Assembly: GCA_024743405.1 (NCBI GenBank)
Contig: JANSWP010000006.1
Location: 91,225 to 155,224 of the forward strand
Direction: 5' to 3'
DNA length: 64,000 bases
DNA from: Bacteroidota bacterium
GTDB lineage: Bacteria; Bacteroidota; Bacteroidia; Chitinophagales; Saprospiraceae
Under the pieces are notes generated by a model. It was not told the DNA's origin. It did not search any database and was given only the letters and a program-made list of their open reading frames with translations. How positions within the stretch are numbered: the stretch's first letter is position 1; the number at the start of each line of letters is the position of its first letter. The translations under genes were made by a program, and so were the position numbers. This document shows positions 16,832 through 24,707 of this stretch, piece by piece.

Positions 16832-18043
16832 ATGACGAACGATTGGAATGTAAGTAAACATTCGAAAAAGGGATTTAAGAAGGAAGAAAAGGCTATTTTG
16901 GTCGGTCTGATTCAGCGTAAACATACTGAAGAACAGGTTCAAGAGTATTTAGAGGAGCTGGCTTTTTTGGCATTGACAGCAGGAGCTAAAACTGTTAAGA
17001 AATATGTGCAAAAATTAGATCACCCTGACTCTCGGACTTTTATTGGTAGTGGAAAATTGAAAGAAATACAGGAATATATAGAAGAACATGAAGAAGTAAA
17101 TTTAGTCATATTTGATGATGACCTTTCAGGAAAACAACTCAGTATTATTGAGGAAACTTTAAAGGTTAAAATTGTTGACCGTAGTTCTTTGATCCTCGAT
17201 ATTTTTGCTAATCGGGCACAAACTGCCCAAGCCAAAACTCAAGTCGAATTAGCGCAAATGCAATATCTTTTACCTCGACTTCGAGGGCTTTGGACTCACT
17301 TAGAGCGCCAAAGAGGAGGTATCGGAATGAGAGGTCCGGGTGAAAAAGAAATTGAAACGGATCGTCGGATTGTGCGGGATAAAATTTCTTTACTAAAAAA
17401 GAAATTAGATAAAATTGATCTTCAAAATACCACTCGTCGAAAACAACGTGGACAAATGATTAGAGTCGCATTTGTTGGTTATACGAATGTTGGAAAGAGC
17501 ACCTTGATGAATGTAGTTAGTAAATCTGACGTTTTTGCCGAGAATAAATTATTTGCGACGCTAGACACTACCGTTCGTAAGGTCGCTTGGGAAGGTATGC
17601 CATTTCTTTTATCAGACACCGTTGGATTTATCAGGAAATTACCGCATCACTTGGTTGAAAGTTTTAAATCGACCCTAGACGAAGTGCGCGAAAGTGATAT
17701 TTTGATTCATGTAGTTGATATTGCCCATCCTTTGTATGAAGACCAAATTCGAACAGTCAATGAAACCTTAAAAGACCTTGACGCAATAGAAAAGCCTACT
17801 TTGTTGGTTTTTAATAAGATAGATAAATATCGAGTATTAAACTATGATGAGTTATTAGAGCCAGAAATTCGAGAGAATTTGGAGTTGGAATTGAAAGAAG
17901 CTTTAAAAAACAATTTTGAGCATGATAATGTCTTTCTTTCTGCTCTAAAACGCGAAAATATCGAAGAGTTTAGAGCTAAAGTCACAGAAATGGTTCGGCG
18001 TCAATACCACATTCGTTATCCTTATCAAGCCAAGCAATGGTAA
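16832..18043 (+). CDS. hflX: GTPase HflX, ribosome-associated
   Basis: HflX splits stalled or hibernating 70S ribosomes in a nucleotide-dependent way. In 403 residues the glycine-rich N-terminal domain contains ERQRGGIGMRGPGEKEIETD (about 158-177), diagnostic for the family, followed by a helical linker and the G domain: GYTNVGKST (216-224), DTVGFI (262-267) and NKID (about 331). The length is slightly below that of the E. coli protein, as usual in this phylum. It is flanked by element A and a convergent hairpin shared with pdxA. Confidence 0.96.
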   Translation: MTNDWNVSKHSKKGFKKEEKAILVGLIQRKHTEEQVQEYLEELAFLALTAGAKTVKKYVQKLDHPDSRTFIGSGKLKEIQEYIEEHEEVNLVIFDDDLSGKQLSIIEETLKVKIVDRSSLILDIFANRAQTAQAKTQVELAQMQYLLPRLRGLWTHLERQRGGIGMRGPGEKEIETDRRIVRDKISLLKKKLDKIDLQNTTRRKQRGQMIRVAFVGYTNVGKSTLMNVVSKSDVFAENKLFATLDTTVRKVAWEGMPFLLSDTVGFIRKLPHHLVESFKSTLDEVRESDILIHVVDIAHPLYEDQIRTVNETLKDLDAIEKPTLLVFNKIDKYRVLNYDELLEPEIRENLELELKEALKNNFEHDNVFLSALKRENIEEFRAKVTEMVRRQYHIRYPYQAKQW

Positions 18044-18056
18044 GGAATGCGGATAG

Positions 18057-18119
18057 AAGTATTCAGCGTTCAGAATGGTTGTATTTATATAAATGGGTCA
18101 CTCTGAACGCTGAATATTT
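18057..18119. terminator. Hairpin between hflX and pdxA
   Basis: Arms 18057-18074 and 18102-18119 pair over 18 positions with a single G-U (core ATTCAGCGTTCAGA), around a 27-base loop that contains TTTATATAAA. The two genes converge on it, so it probably terminates both, although no long T-tract follows. Confidence 0.6.
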
Positions 18120-18120
18120 A

Positions 18121-19197
18121 TTATTCAAAAGGAGCTGGGTCTCCGTCATTTTCACTTTTTAACTTATTCTTTTTAACTAAGGCATTTTCACGATTTTCGA
18201 AATATTCTTTTCGATTACGAGAGACATCTATCGCCAAAAACAAAGCATTTCTAAAGGAAGATGGATCGGCAGCATTTTGACCTGCTAAATCATAAGCTGT
18301 CCCATGGTCAGGTGAAGTTCGAATAAATGATAGACCGGCAGTGAAATTCACGCCACTTCCGAAAGAAAGTGTTTTGAATGGAATCAAACCTTGGTCATGG
18401 TACATCGCCAAAATAGCATCGTACTTTTTAAATTGACTAGAACCAAAGAAACCGTCAGCAGGAAATGGACCATTTATTATCATGCCTCCTTTCTTTAGTT
18501 GTACAATGGCTGGGCGAATAATTTTTTCTTCTTCATCGCCAAAAATACTTCCGTCACTTGCATGGGGGTTTAAACCCAAAACGGCTATGGTTGGTCTGTC
18601 AATTCCAAAATCTTTTTTCAAGGTATGAGCCATGACCTTTAACTTGGTCGTGATTAGCTCTTTTGTAATACTGTTCGCAACATCCTTAAGCGGTATATGG
18701 TTGGTAGCTACGCCAATACGTAAACCACCGTTTACCATCATCATTAGGCTCTCGGATTCTCCCATTTGAGTAGTCAAATATTCGGTGTGACCAGGATAAG
18801 GAAATGATGCCATTTGCATGGCTTTTTTATTAATGGGTCCCGTGACTAGGGCGTCCAAAATTCCATGTTTAAGATCACTAACTGCTTTTTCTAAAGAAAG
18901 AAAAGCGTACTTTCCTCCATCTTCGGTTGCTTGTCCAAGCGTGATATTCACGACTTCATCCCAGCAATTGACAACATTGACTTTTCCTGTATGAATTCTT
19001 TCTGTACTTTTTAGTGGCTGAAAATGAAAATCATCAATGCCGGTAATGTTTTTATGATAAGAGACGACTTTAGAAGAGCCGTAAATTATTGGAACACAAG
19101 TTTCTTGAATTCTTTCATGATTTAGCGTTTTCAAAATCACTTCTAAACCAATGCCATTTATATCGCCTATACTAATCCCGATTTTTAATTTCTCCAT
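18121..19197 (-). CDS. pdxA: 4-hydroxythreonine-4-phosphate dehydrogenase
   Basis: Catalyses the NAD-dependent oxidation of 4-phosphohydroxy-threonine in the DXP-dependent route to pyridoxal phosphate. The 358 residues show the family start IGISIGDINGIGLEVILKTL, the motif VTGPINKKAM, the metal ligands in FPYPGHTEYL and in YHDQGLIPFKTL, and the C-terminal SPDHGTAYDLAGQNAADPSS. serC, at 62222 in this window, works in the same pathway but is not linked. No partner gene lies next to it. Confidence 0.96.
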   Translation of the reverse strand: MEKLKIGISIGDINGIGLEVILKTLNHERIQETCVPIIYGSSKVVSYHKNITGIDDFHFQPLKSTERIHTGKVNVVNCWDEVVNITLGQATEDGGKYAFLSLEKAVSDLKHGILDALVTGPINKKAMQMASFPYPGHTEYLTTQMGESESLMMMVNGGLRIGVATNHIPLKDVANSITKELITTKLKVMAHTLKKDFGIDRPTIAVLGLNPHASDGSIFGDEEEKIIRPAIVQLKKGGMIINGPFPADGFFGSSQFKKYDAILAMYHDQGLIPFKTLSFGSGVNFTAGLSFIRTSPDHGTAYDLAGQNAADPSSFRNALFLAIDVSRNRKEYFENRENALVKKNKLKSENDGDPAPFE

Positions 19198-19383
19198 GCT
19201 TCGTCCAGTATTTTGGGCTAATGTTTGAGTTGATTTTTGTTCGACTTAAAGCAAATGATACCTTTGTCGAACAATTACCATGTTAAAAAAGAGCCGCTAA
19301 GTTAATGAAATGATTTGAGGCTAAAACTTTTACCTACTGAAAATGGGGAAACGTAGTGGAAAACCCTTTTTTAAATCTATGTT

Positions 19384-20154
19384 ATGAAAGCAAAAAAATC
19401 GTTTGGACAGCATTTTTTGATCAATGAAGATATGGCAAGCCGAATTGCTAGTGGTCTAACTTTACATGATGCTTATAAAAGAGTAGTCGAAGTAGGACCA
19501 GGAAAAGGTGTTTTGACTAAATATTTATTAGAAAAAGACTTTGAATTATGGGCAGTGGAAGCCGATAGAGATATGGTGCTTTATTTAAATGGAAATTATC
19601 CTGATTTAAAGGATTCAATTATTCCTGCTGATTTTTTAAAAGTAGATTTAAATTTATTTTTGAAAAATGAGCCATTTGCGTTGATTGGAAATTTCCCCTA
19701 CAATATTTCCTCTCAAATTCTTTTCAAAATGTTGGAGCACCGTGACCAAATTCCAGAAATGGTAGGCATGTTTCAAAAAGAAGTGGCTGATCGCGTCGTC
19801 TCAGGACCAGGTTCAAAAACCTATGGAGTCATTAGCGTTTTAATTCAAGCTTATTACGAGGGAAAGGTTTTGTTTGATGTAGGTCCTGAAAATTTCAGTC
19901 CGCCTCCCAGAGTAGAATCTGCAGTGATTCGAATGGTAAGAAAAGCAAATGCGGATATAGGCTGTGATGAAAAATTATTCAAACAAATTGTCAAACAAAC
20001 TTTTGGTCAGCGTAGGAAGATGCTTCGAAATACGATGAAATCATTTTTGAAAGATAATCCAATTTTAGAAGATGAATTTTTCAAAAAGCGCCCTGAACAA
20101 TTATCCTTAGAAGAATTTATTCAATTAACGAAATGGGTAGAGGCAACCCGTTAA
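19384..20154 (+). CDS. rsmA: 16S rRNA (adenine1518/1519-N6)-dimethyltransferase
   Basis: RsmA (KsgA) dimethylates two adjacent adenines in helix 45 of 16S rRNA during late 30S assembly. In 256 residues it shows KKSFGQHFLINEDMA at the N-terminus, the SAM-binding VVEVGPGKGVLTKYL, the catalytic NFPYNISSQI and the C-terminal QTFGQRRKMLRNTMK that contacts rRNA. Its stop codon overlaps the stop of the SDR gene on the other strand by four bases (20151-20154). Confidence 0.96.
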   Translation: MKAKKSFGQHFLINEDMASRIASGLTLHDAYKRVVEVGPGKGVLTKYLLEKDFELWAVEADRDMVLYLNGNYPDLKDSIIPADFLKVDLNLFLKNEPFALIGNFPYNISSQILFKMLEHRDQIPEMVGMFQKEVADRVVSGPGSKTYGVISVLIQAYYEGKVLFDVGPENFSPPPRVESAVIRMVRKANADIGCDEKLFKQIVKQTFGQRRKMLRNTMKSFLKDNPILEDEFFKKRPEQLSLEEFIQLTKWVEATR

Positions 20155-20987
20155 AATAAATCACCTCCTTCCTCGTATCGGCGAGACATTTTAGCAAATT
20201 TTTTGAGCATCCAATTAGGGAAAAAACGAGATAATCTATCTATCCAAACTGCATCGACTCCAATTCTGACTCGAGGGTTCTTTTTTTGAATTCCTTTTAT
20301 TATTTGTTTTGCAGCATCTTCAGCGGTTGTACGTGCATTTTTTTCAAAATGGGCGCCAAAATTTTTGTCTATTTCTTTGTTTGCATGACTATGTCGGGCA
20401 TTTTTAGCAATATTAGTTTTAATGCCACCTGGGTGAACCTGCATTACGAGTACCTTAGAATCCATTAATTCTGTTCGTAAGGCTTCCGTAAAACCACGAA
20501 CTCCAAATTTGGTAATACAGTAGGGAGCTTGTTTATAAACGCCGACCAAACCAAAAACACTTGATATATTAATAATTGCAGCTTCCGGTCGCGTTTTTAG
20601 ATGAGGTAAAAAGGCTTTTGTTCCATAGATGACACCCCAAAGATTGATGCCAATAATCCATTCTAGTTCGTCATAAGTTACATCTTCAACTGAGATCAGA
20701 CCCAGTGCAACCCCCGCATTATTTATGACAAGGTCAACTTGGCTATATTTTGCTAAAACATCTTCTGCTAATTCATAAATCAATTCTTTTTTGGAGACAT
20801 CCATCACCTTTTGAAATACTTCTCCGCCGTTTTTTTCGATTAAACTGGATGTTTCGCTTAGTGCTTCTTTGTTAAAGTCAACCGCTACTATTTTGGCACC
20901 TAAAGTCGATAATTGAATCGCTAATGCTCGCCCAATTCCAGAGGCTGCTCCTGTTATCACTGCAACTTTTCCGTTAAAGTTTTTCAT
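20151..20987 (-). CDS. Short-chain dehydrogenase/reductase
   Basis: A 278-residue classical SDR with the cofactor motif TGAASGIGRAL (about 12-22), NNAGVAL, the catalytic Ser in INISSVFG and the YxxxK pair in APYCITKFG. The acidic residue after the second strand (AVDFN) favours NAD over NADP. The substrate is unknown: members close to this type reduce a wide range of alcohols and ketones. It converges on rsmA with interlocked stop codons; the downstream end shares no terminator. Confidence 0.9.
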   Translation of the reverse strand: MKNFNGKVAVITGAASGIGRALAIQLSTLGAKIVAVDFNKEALSETSSLIEKNGGEVFQKVMDVSKKELIYELAEDVLAKYSQVDLVINNAGVALGLISVEDVTYDELEWIIGINLWGVIYGTKAFLPHLKTRPEAAIINISSVFGLVGVYKQAPYCITKFGVRGFTEALRTELMDSKVLVMQVHPGGIKTNIAKNARHSHANKEIDKNFGAHFEKNARTTAEDAAKQIIKGIQKKNPRVRIGVDAVWIDRLSRFFPNWMLKKFAKMSRRYEEGGDLF

Positions 20988-21011
20988 TTTGTTTGATCTG
21001 CAAGTTTAGAG

Positions 21012-21049
21012 AGTTGGCAAAAAAATGGGTAAGTTATATCTTGCCAACT
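21012..21049. other. Hairpin with AGTTGGCAA arms
   Basis: AGTTGGCAA at 21012-21020 is perfectly inverted at 21041-21049. It lies between the 5' end of the SDR gene and the 3' end of the ParA operon. No T-tract follows on either strand, so a termination role is uncertain. Confidence 0.4.
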
Positions 21050-21127
21050 ACCAAAAATGAAATAAAAATAAGAGTGAATGTAGGGTAAATTCAGGACGGA
21101 TTAGAAACAGACAAGAAAAATCATTGA

Positions 21128-21167
21128 ATTAGACGGTTCTGATAAGATTATAATCTTAAAGTCTAAT
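21128..21167. other. Nested palindromes behind the ParA operon
   Basis: AAGATTATAATCTT (21144-21157) is a perfect 14-bp palindrome and sits inside a 7-bp outer inverted repeat, ATTAGAC (21128-21134) with GTCTAAT (21161-21167). It lies 50 bases beyond the stop of the ribbon-helix-helix partner gene. It could be a DNA site for that protein (centromere-like or operator) or a weak terminator. Confidence 0.4.
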
Positions 21168-21216
21168 AAGTAAGTTAGCATTGAGCTTTATTGGGAAAGA
21201 ACAATTTATTGAGAGA

Positions 21217-21729
21217 TTAATTTTCAGCGTTTCCTCTTTTCTCCTCGTAGGTTTCGAGGTATTCAGAGACAATTTCATTTAAGATATCTTTAAGATAAGC
21301 TTTTTCAATTCGGGCGATTTTCTTGAGTTTATCAATTTTTTGCTTCTCAAAAACAAAAGTGACTCTCTTTTTTAGATTTGAATCAATTTCTATACTACTG
21401 CTCTCAACGGTTCTACGGATTAATGCATCTAAGCCCGTTAATGGTTTCCTTTTACGGGTTTTATTTTGGGTTGACTTGGTCTTATTATCTAGTCCTTTTT
21501 CGCGTTTTTGCGTTTGTTCAATAATCGTTTCTTTCAAAACATCTTCAAAAAGAGAATCTAGATCAGTGGTGAAGTTTTTTCTAGATTTTGATTTTCGAAC
21601 TGGCTTTTTTGCGATAGCCTTCTGTTCTTTGGGTTCTTCCACAGCTAAGAGCCCACCACTTCCGAAATCTTCATCCGAAGTGTTACCAAAAATACTTTCC
21701 AATCCTTCTGTGAATCTTTTCTTACTCAA
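21217..21729 (-). CDS. Probable ParA partner with ribbon-helix-helix C-terminus and repeated motif
   Basis: A 170-residue basic protein. Its C-terminus (about 119-165, KKRVTFVFEKQKIDKLKKIA onward) has the strand-helix-helix pattern of ribbon-helix-helix DNA-binding proteins. The N-terminal part contains three spaced copies of a short motif: RFTEGLESIF (5-14), NFTTDLDSLF (52-61) and PLTGLDALI (96-104), with basic residues just before each. This resembles the N-terminal peptide of ParB proteins (KKRxLGxGLDALL type) that stimulates ParA. It follows parA by 124 bases on the same strand. No close family is recognised; the partition role is inferred from context and motif. Confidence 0.65.
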   Translation of the reverse strand: MSKKRFTEGLESIFGNTSDEDFGSGGLLAVEEPKEQKAIAKKPVRKSKSRKNFTTDLDSLFEDVLKETIIEQTQKREKGLDNKTKSTQNKTRKRKPLTGLDALIRRTVESSSIEIDSNLKKRVTFVFEKQKIDKLKKIARIEKAYLKDILNEIVSEYLETYEEKRGNAEN

Positions 21730-21853
21730 TGTTCTAAGTTATTTATCCTGATTCAGAATTGTCTTTCTAAATTGGGTGATTGGTAATTAGTGGGTACAAT
21801 TTTATAATTAAGCGAATTAATCAGATCCAAACTATTTACTTAAAGAGGATCTT

Positions 21854-22615
21854 TTAAGCTTCAACCATTGAGGTGCGCTCAATTAGCTCTTTACACAAGT
21901 TGAGGTAATCTTTTGCACCGGGACTATTTCTGTTATAACCAAAAATATCTTTCCGTTGAGCAGGAGCCTCTGCTAAAGCAACATTATCACGAATGAGGGT
22001 ATTGAATACTTTCTCACCGAAATATTTTCGGATGGTTTCGACAACATCTCTGTTTAAAACCTTACGTGCATCGTACATAGTAGCAATTACGCCGCCAATT
22101 TCCAATTTCTTATTCAATCGGAATCGAACTTTATCAATGACTTGTTTGATTTTTGCTAAACCCTGTAAAGCCAAAAATTCAGTCTGAAGAGGAATAATTA
22201 CATAATTACTGCTAGTTAATGCGTTTAGTGTGAGCAAACCTAATGAAGGAGGGCAGTCAATAATGATGAAATCATATTCTTCTTTTAAAGGCTCAAAAAG
22301 TTCACGTAAAATAAACTCACGTCCAGCTTCATTGATGAGTTCCATTTCTGCCCCCGAAAGATCAAGTGTAGACATGACAACATCCATCCCTTTTTTGACA
22401 GTATAAGGGACTAATTCAGACTCCCCACGGAGAGCTTCATATATGGTTTCGCTTTGTCTTGGAATGCCGAGGGAAAGGCTGAGGTTAGCTTGAGGATCGA
22501 GGTCTATCAGAAGAACCTTCTTGCCTAATTCAACTAGACCAGCCCCGATATTGATGGCACTAGTGGTTTTGCCAACTCCTCCCTTGTGATTTAGAAGAGA
22601 AATAATTTTTCCCAT
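21854..22615 (-). CDS. parA: ParA/Soj-type partition ATPase
   Basis: A 253-residue deviant Walker ATPase with KGGVGKTT (about 11-18), DLDPQANLS (about 38-46) and IIDCPPSLGLLTLNAL (about 117-132), the standard Soj features. It has no N-terminal helix-turn-helix, so it is of the chromosomal or type Ib size. ParA proteins bind DNA non-specifically as ATP dimers and move cargo bound by a ParB or analogous partner. No parB gene is adjacent; a ribbon-helix-helix protein follows instead. Confidence 0.93.
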   Translation of the reverse strand: MGKIISLLNHKGGVGKTTSAINIGAGLVELGKKVLLIDLDPQANLSLSLGIPRQSETIYEALRGESELVPYTVKKGMDVVMSTLDLSGAEMELINEAGREFILRELFEPLKEEYDFIIIDCPPSLGLLTLNALTSSNYVIIPLQTEFLALQGLAKIKQVIDKVRFRLNKKLEIGGVIATMYDARKVLNRDVVETIRKYFGEKVFNTLIRDNVALAEAPAQRKDIFGYNRNSPGAKDYLNLCKELIERTSMVEA

Positions 22616-22825
22616 ATTGCTTATGCTCGTTTTATCAGTTTTCTCAAATGATGAAGGTAAAACTTTTTTTTCGAAAAAGACAAATTGATTTCAAAATTGA
22701 AAAATTAGTTTTCCACATCAAATATATTGAAAATAATTATAATGTATTCAAAAGTTATACCGAATTTACTCGGATAAAACATTAGACACAAAAGACCTTT
22801 TTAATTAATAGTTTCAATCGGACAT

Positions 22826-22833
22826 TATCTTTG
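22826..22833 (+). promoter_or_regulatory. Candidate -7 promoter box (TATCTTTG)
   Basis: TATCTTTG fits TAnnTTTG exactly, 50 bases before the acetyltransferase start. The region 17-23 bases upstream is T-rich but has no clear TTTG. Confidence 0.4.
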
Positions 22834-22882
22834 AGCCCTTTACAGATTTAGTAACGCTGATTTTTTTTTAAATTGAACGACC

Positions 22883-23440
22883 ATGAAATCCTTCTTAAAA
22901 GTTGATGATCAAATAACCATTCATTTACCAAAACTTGAATTTGCGGAAGAGATTTTCGAAATAATATCTAATCAACAATTGTACTTAGGGGAATGGCTTC
23001 CTTGGGTCGAACGAACTAAATCGGTTGAATATCTAAGGGCATTTTTGAAGGATGCGGCTCGATTTAATCAGGGAGGGCAAAAGTTAACCACTTATGTATT
23101 ATATGATGGAAAAATTGCTGGGTCTGTAAGTTTTGTAAAAATTGATAAAGAAATGCGGACAGCTGAATTGGGGTATTGGCTTCGTGAAGAATTACAGGGG
23201 AAGGGAATCATGACAAAAGCTTGTCAAAGACTTATTGATTATAATTTTCGCACTAAAGCCATTAATAGAATTGAAATAAAAGTGGCTACAAATAATGGGA
23301 AAAGTATTAAAATTCCGGAACGAATGGGGTTTTTGCATGAAGGTACCTTAAGACAAGCTGCCTTTTTTTATAATCAATATTTTGATATGGAATTATTTTC
23401 CTTACTAAAAGACGACTGGCTAAAAATGAAAAATGAATGA
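22883..23440 (+). CDS. GNAT-family N-acetyltransferase, RimJ/RimL-like
   Basis: A 185-residue acetyl-CoA-dependent acetyltransferase with the pattern of the RimJ/RimL group: GEWLPWVERTKSVE near the N-terminus, AELGYWLREELQGKGIMTKA (the acetyl-CoA loop, about 94-113) and INRIEIKVATNNGKS followed by PERMGFLHEGTLRQA. Relatives acetylate ribosomal protein N-termini or small amines, so the substrate is open. It is a single gene between the divergent parA and the S24 regulator. Confidence 0.88.
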   Translation: MKSFLKVDDQITIHLPKLEFAEEIFEIISNQQLYLGEWLPWVERTKSVEYLRAFLKDAARFNQGGQKLTTYVLYDGKIAGSVSFVKIDKEMRTAELGYWLREELQGKGIMTKACQRLIDYNFRTKAINRIEIKVATNNGKSIKIPERMGFLHEGTLRQAAFFYNQYFDMELFSLLKDDWLKMKNE

Positions 23441-23563
23441 TTTTGGTTAACACAAATTAAAACATTAATAATAAAAAAAGTAACTCCTTTATCAAACATT
23501 TCCTACTGAAGATAGCCATTTTAACTGAAGTTTTTATTTTAAAAACAAAAAATATCAAAACAA

Positions 23564-23595
23564 TTTGGTTTAAAAACTTATTTGTTTTATTTTTA
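23564..23595 (+). promoter_or_regulatory. Promoter of the S24 regulator
   Basis: TTTG (23564-23567) and TATTTTTA (23588-23595) are 20 bases apart, within the normal range for Bacteroidota promoters, with one mismatch in the -7 box. The start point would be near 23602, about 39 bases before the ATG. Confidence 0.55.
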
Positions 23596-23614
23596 CGACC
23601 AAATAATTGAATAT

Positions 23615-23633
23615 TGTTTTAAAAAATAAAACA
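23615..23633. promoter_or_regulatory. Candidate operator of the S24 regulator
   Basis: TGTTTTA and TAAAACA form a perfect 7-5-7 palindrome between the predicted transcription start and the ATG. A further TGTTTTA half-site (23583-23589) overlaps the -7 box. This placement suits autorepression by the S24 protein, which carries an N-terminal DNA-binding domain; binding is inferred. Confidence 0.45.
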
Positions 23634-23640
23634 GACTAAA

Positions 23641-24375
23641 ATGATTAGAGAAGACCGTTTGGAATTAAATGAACGATTTGTTAAAGTATTTGACCTTTTA
23701 GAGGATAGAGGTGAAATTGTAAAGAATGATCGAGGGGGTAAAGGGATGGGTGATTTCGCTGAAAAGATTTTGGGCAATAGAGGTTATGGTCATATTATTC
23801 GTGCTTTTCTCAATCCTAAGGATAAAAGAGTTATTAGTTATTCTCAAGCAAGAACTTTATGCCGGGAGTATGGCGTCAGCGAAGCTTTTATGCTTGACGG
23901 GGTAGGTACTCCCTTTGGTTTTGATATCCCGAATAGTCATTCTTTTATTAATAATGATGCGCCCATTAATGGAAACATTCTGTATACATCCACAGAGGCA
24001 TTTGCGGGCTCCACAGTAGAGGCTGGTTCATTTGCTAAAGAGGATCACTCTTGGTTTGCTATTCCAGGGGTTGCTGGTACTGGTTTAGTCGCATTTCCAA
24101 TTAATGGAAATAGTATGGAACCTGTTATTCATAACGGTGATTTAGTGATTTGTCGTCAAATTGAAAGTTTAGAAAGTATCCATGATAATGATATTTATGC
24201 GGTAAAGAATAATGGTTCTCTTTGGGTAAAGTACGTCCAAAAGATTCGTCATGGAGGACGTGTCACACACCTCAAATTAATTTCAGCTAATCACCTCGAA
24301 CATGATCCTTTTGTAGAAGAGGTGAGTGTACATACCCGATTGTATAGAGTTATTCGAAGACTTAGTGATCTTTAG
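23641..24375 (+). CDS. S24-family (LexA/CI-like) self-cleaving repressor
   Basis: A 244-residue regulator with an N-terminal helical DNA-binding part (about 8-90) and a C-terminal peptidase S24 domain. The nucleophile is Ser158 in NGNSMEPVIHNGD and the general base is Lys197 in LWVKYVQ. An Ala-Gly pair at 122-123 (AFAGS) lies 36 residues before the serine, close to the 35 residues seen in LexA, so it is the likely self-cleavage site. It is not LexA itself: the N-terminal domain differs from the LexA winged helix. It may respond to RecA filaments or another stress. An operator-like palindrome precedes the gene. Confidence 0.85.
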   Translation: MIREDRLELNERFVKVFDLLEDRGEIVKNDRGGKGMGDFAEKILGNRGYGHIIRAFLNPKDKRVISYSQARTLCREYGVSEAFMLDGVGTPFGFDIPNSHSFINNDAPINGNILYTSTEAFAGSTVEAGSFAKEDHSWFAIPGVAGTGLVAFPINGNSMEPVIHNGDLVICRQIESLESIHDNDIYAVKNNGSLWVKYVQKIRHGGRVTHLKLISANHLEHDPFVEEVSVHTRLYRVIRRLSDL

Positions 24376-24378
24376 AGC

Positions 24379-24534
24379 TTGCGTATAAATATACGTTACA
24401 CTTAACTTAATGGTGTCTTTTTGACTTTATATTTCGTTGTAAAATTGGTCATTTATCCAGATGGTCTACCAATTCCACGTCTAGTCTGAAATAATAAATT
24501 CGCTCCTCAACTGCGTCGTAATATTTATACGCAA
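24379..24534. repeat. 156-bp intergenic element with terminal inverted repeats (element B)
   Basis: TTGCGTATAAATAT at 24379-24392 is perfectly inverted at 24521-24534, and the arms extend by ACG with one inserted base. An internal inverted repeat, AATTGGT (24443-24449) with ACCAATT (24468-24474), marks a second hairpin. The element begins 3 bases after the stop of the S24 gene. Its termini do not match element A (16651) or C (46775). In the 332-base gap 24376-24707 it is followed only by the terminator at 24640. Confidence 0.65.
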
Positions 24535-24639
24535 ACCTTTAATGTTTCGAGATAGGCATTTCAAAAGATAGTTTTGTGTTAGTTTCTCATAGGCATGTCG
24601 TCAAAGCATGACCTAATATCCTGCTGTTTTAAATTCGCT

Positions 24640-24672
24640 CTCCCGGATGATTGATTATCCGGGAGTCCTTTT
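24640..24672 (+). terminator. Intrinsic terminator
   Basis: CTCCCGGAT and ATCCGGGAG pair over 9 bp with an 8-base loop, followed by TCCTTTTATTC. It would end plus-strand transcription from the S24 gene, 265 bases after the stop codon and beyond element B. Confidence 0.6.
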
Positions 24673-24707
24673 ATTCTAGAGATAAGGAATTTATTTGAAG
24701 GGAAAAA

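Noticed and set aside
23641..24375. Annotation as LexA
   Set aside because: The S24 domain fits, but the N-terminal DNA-binding part does not look like the LexA winged helix, so only the family is named.
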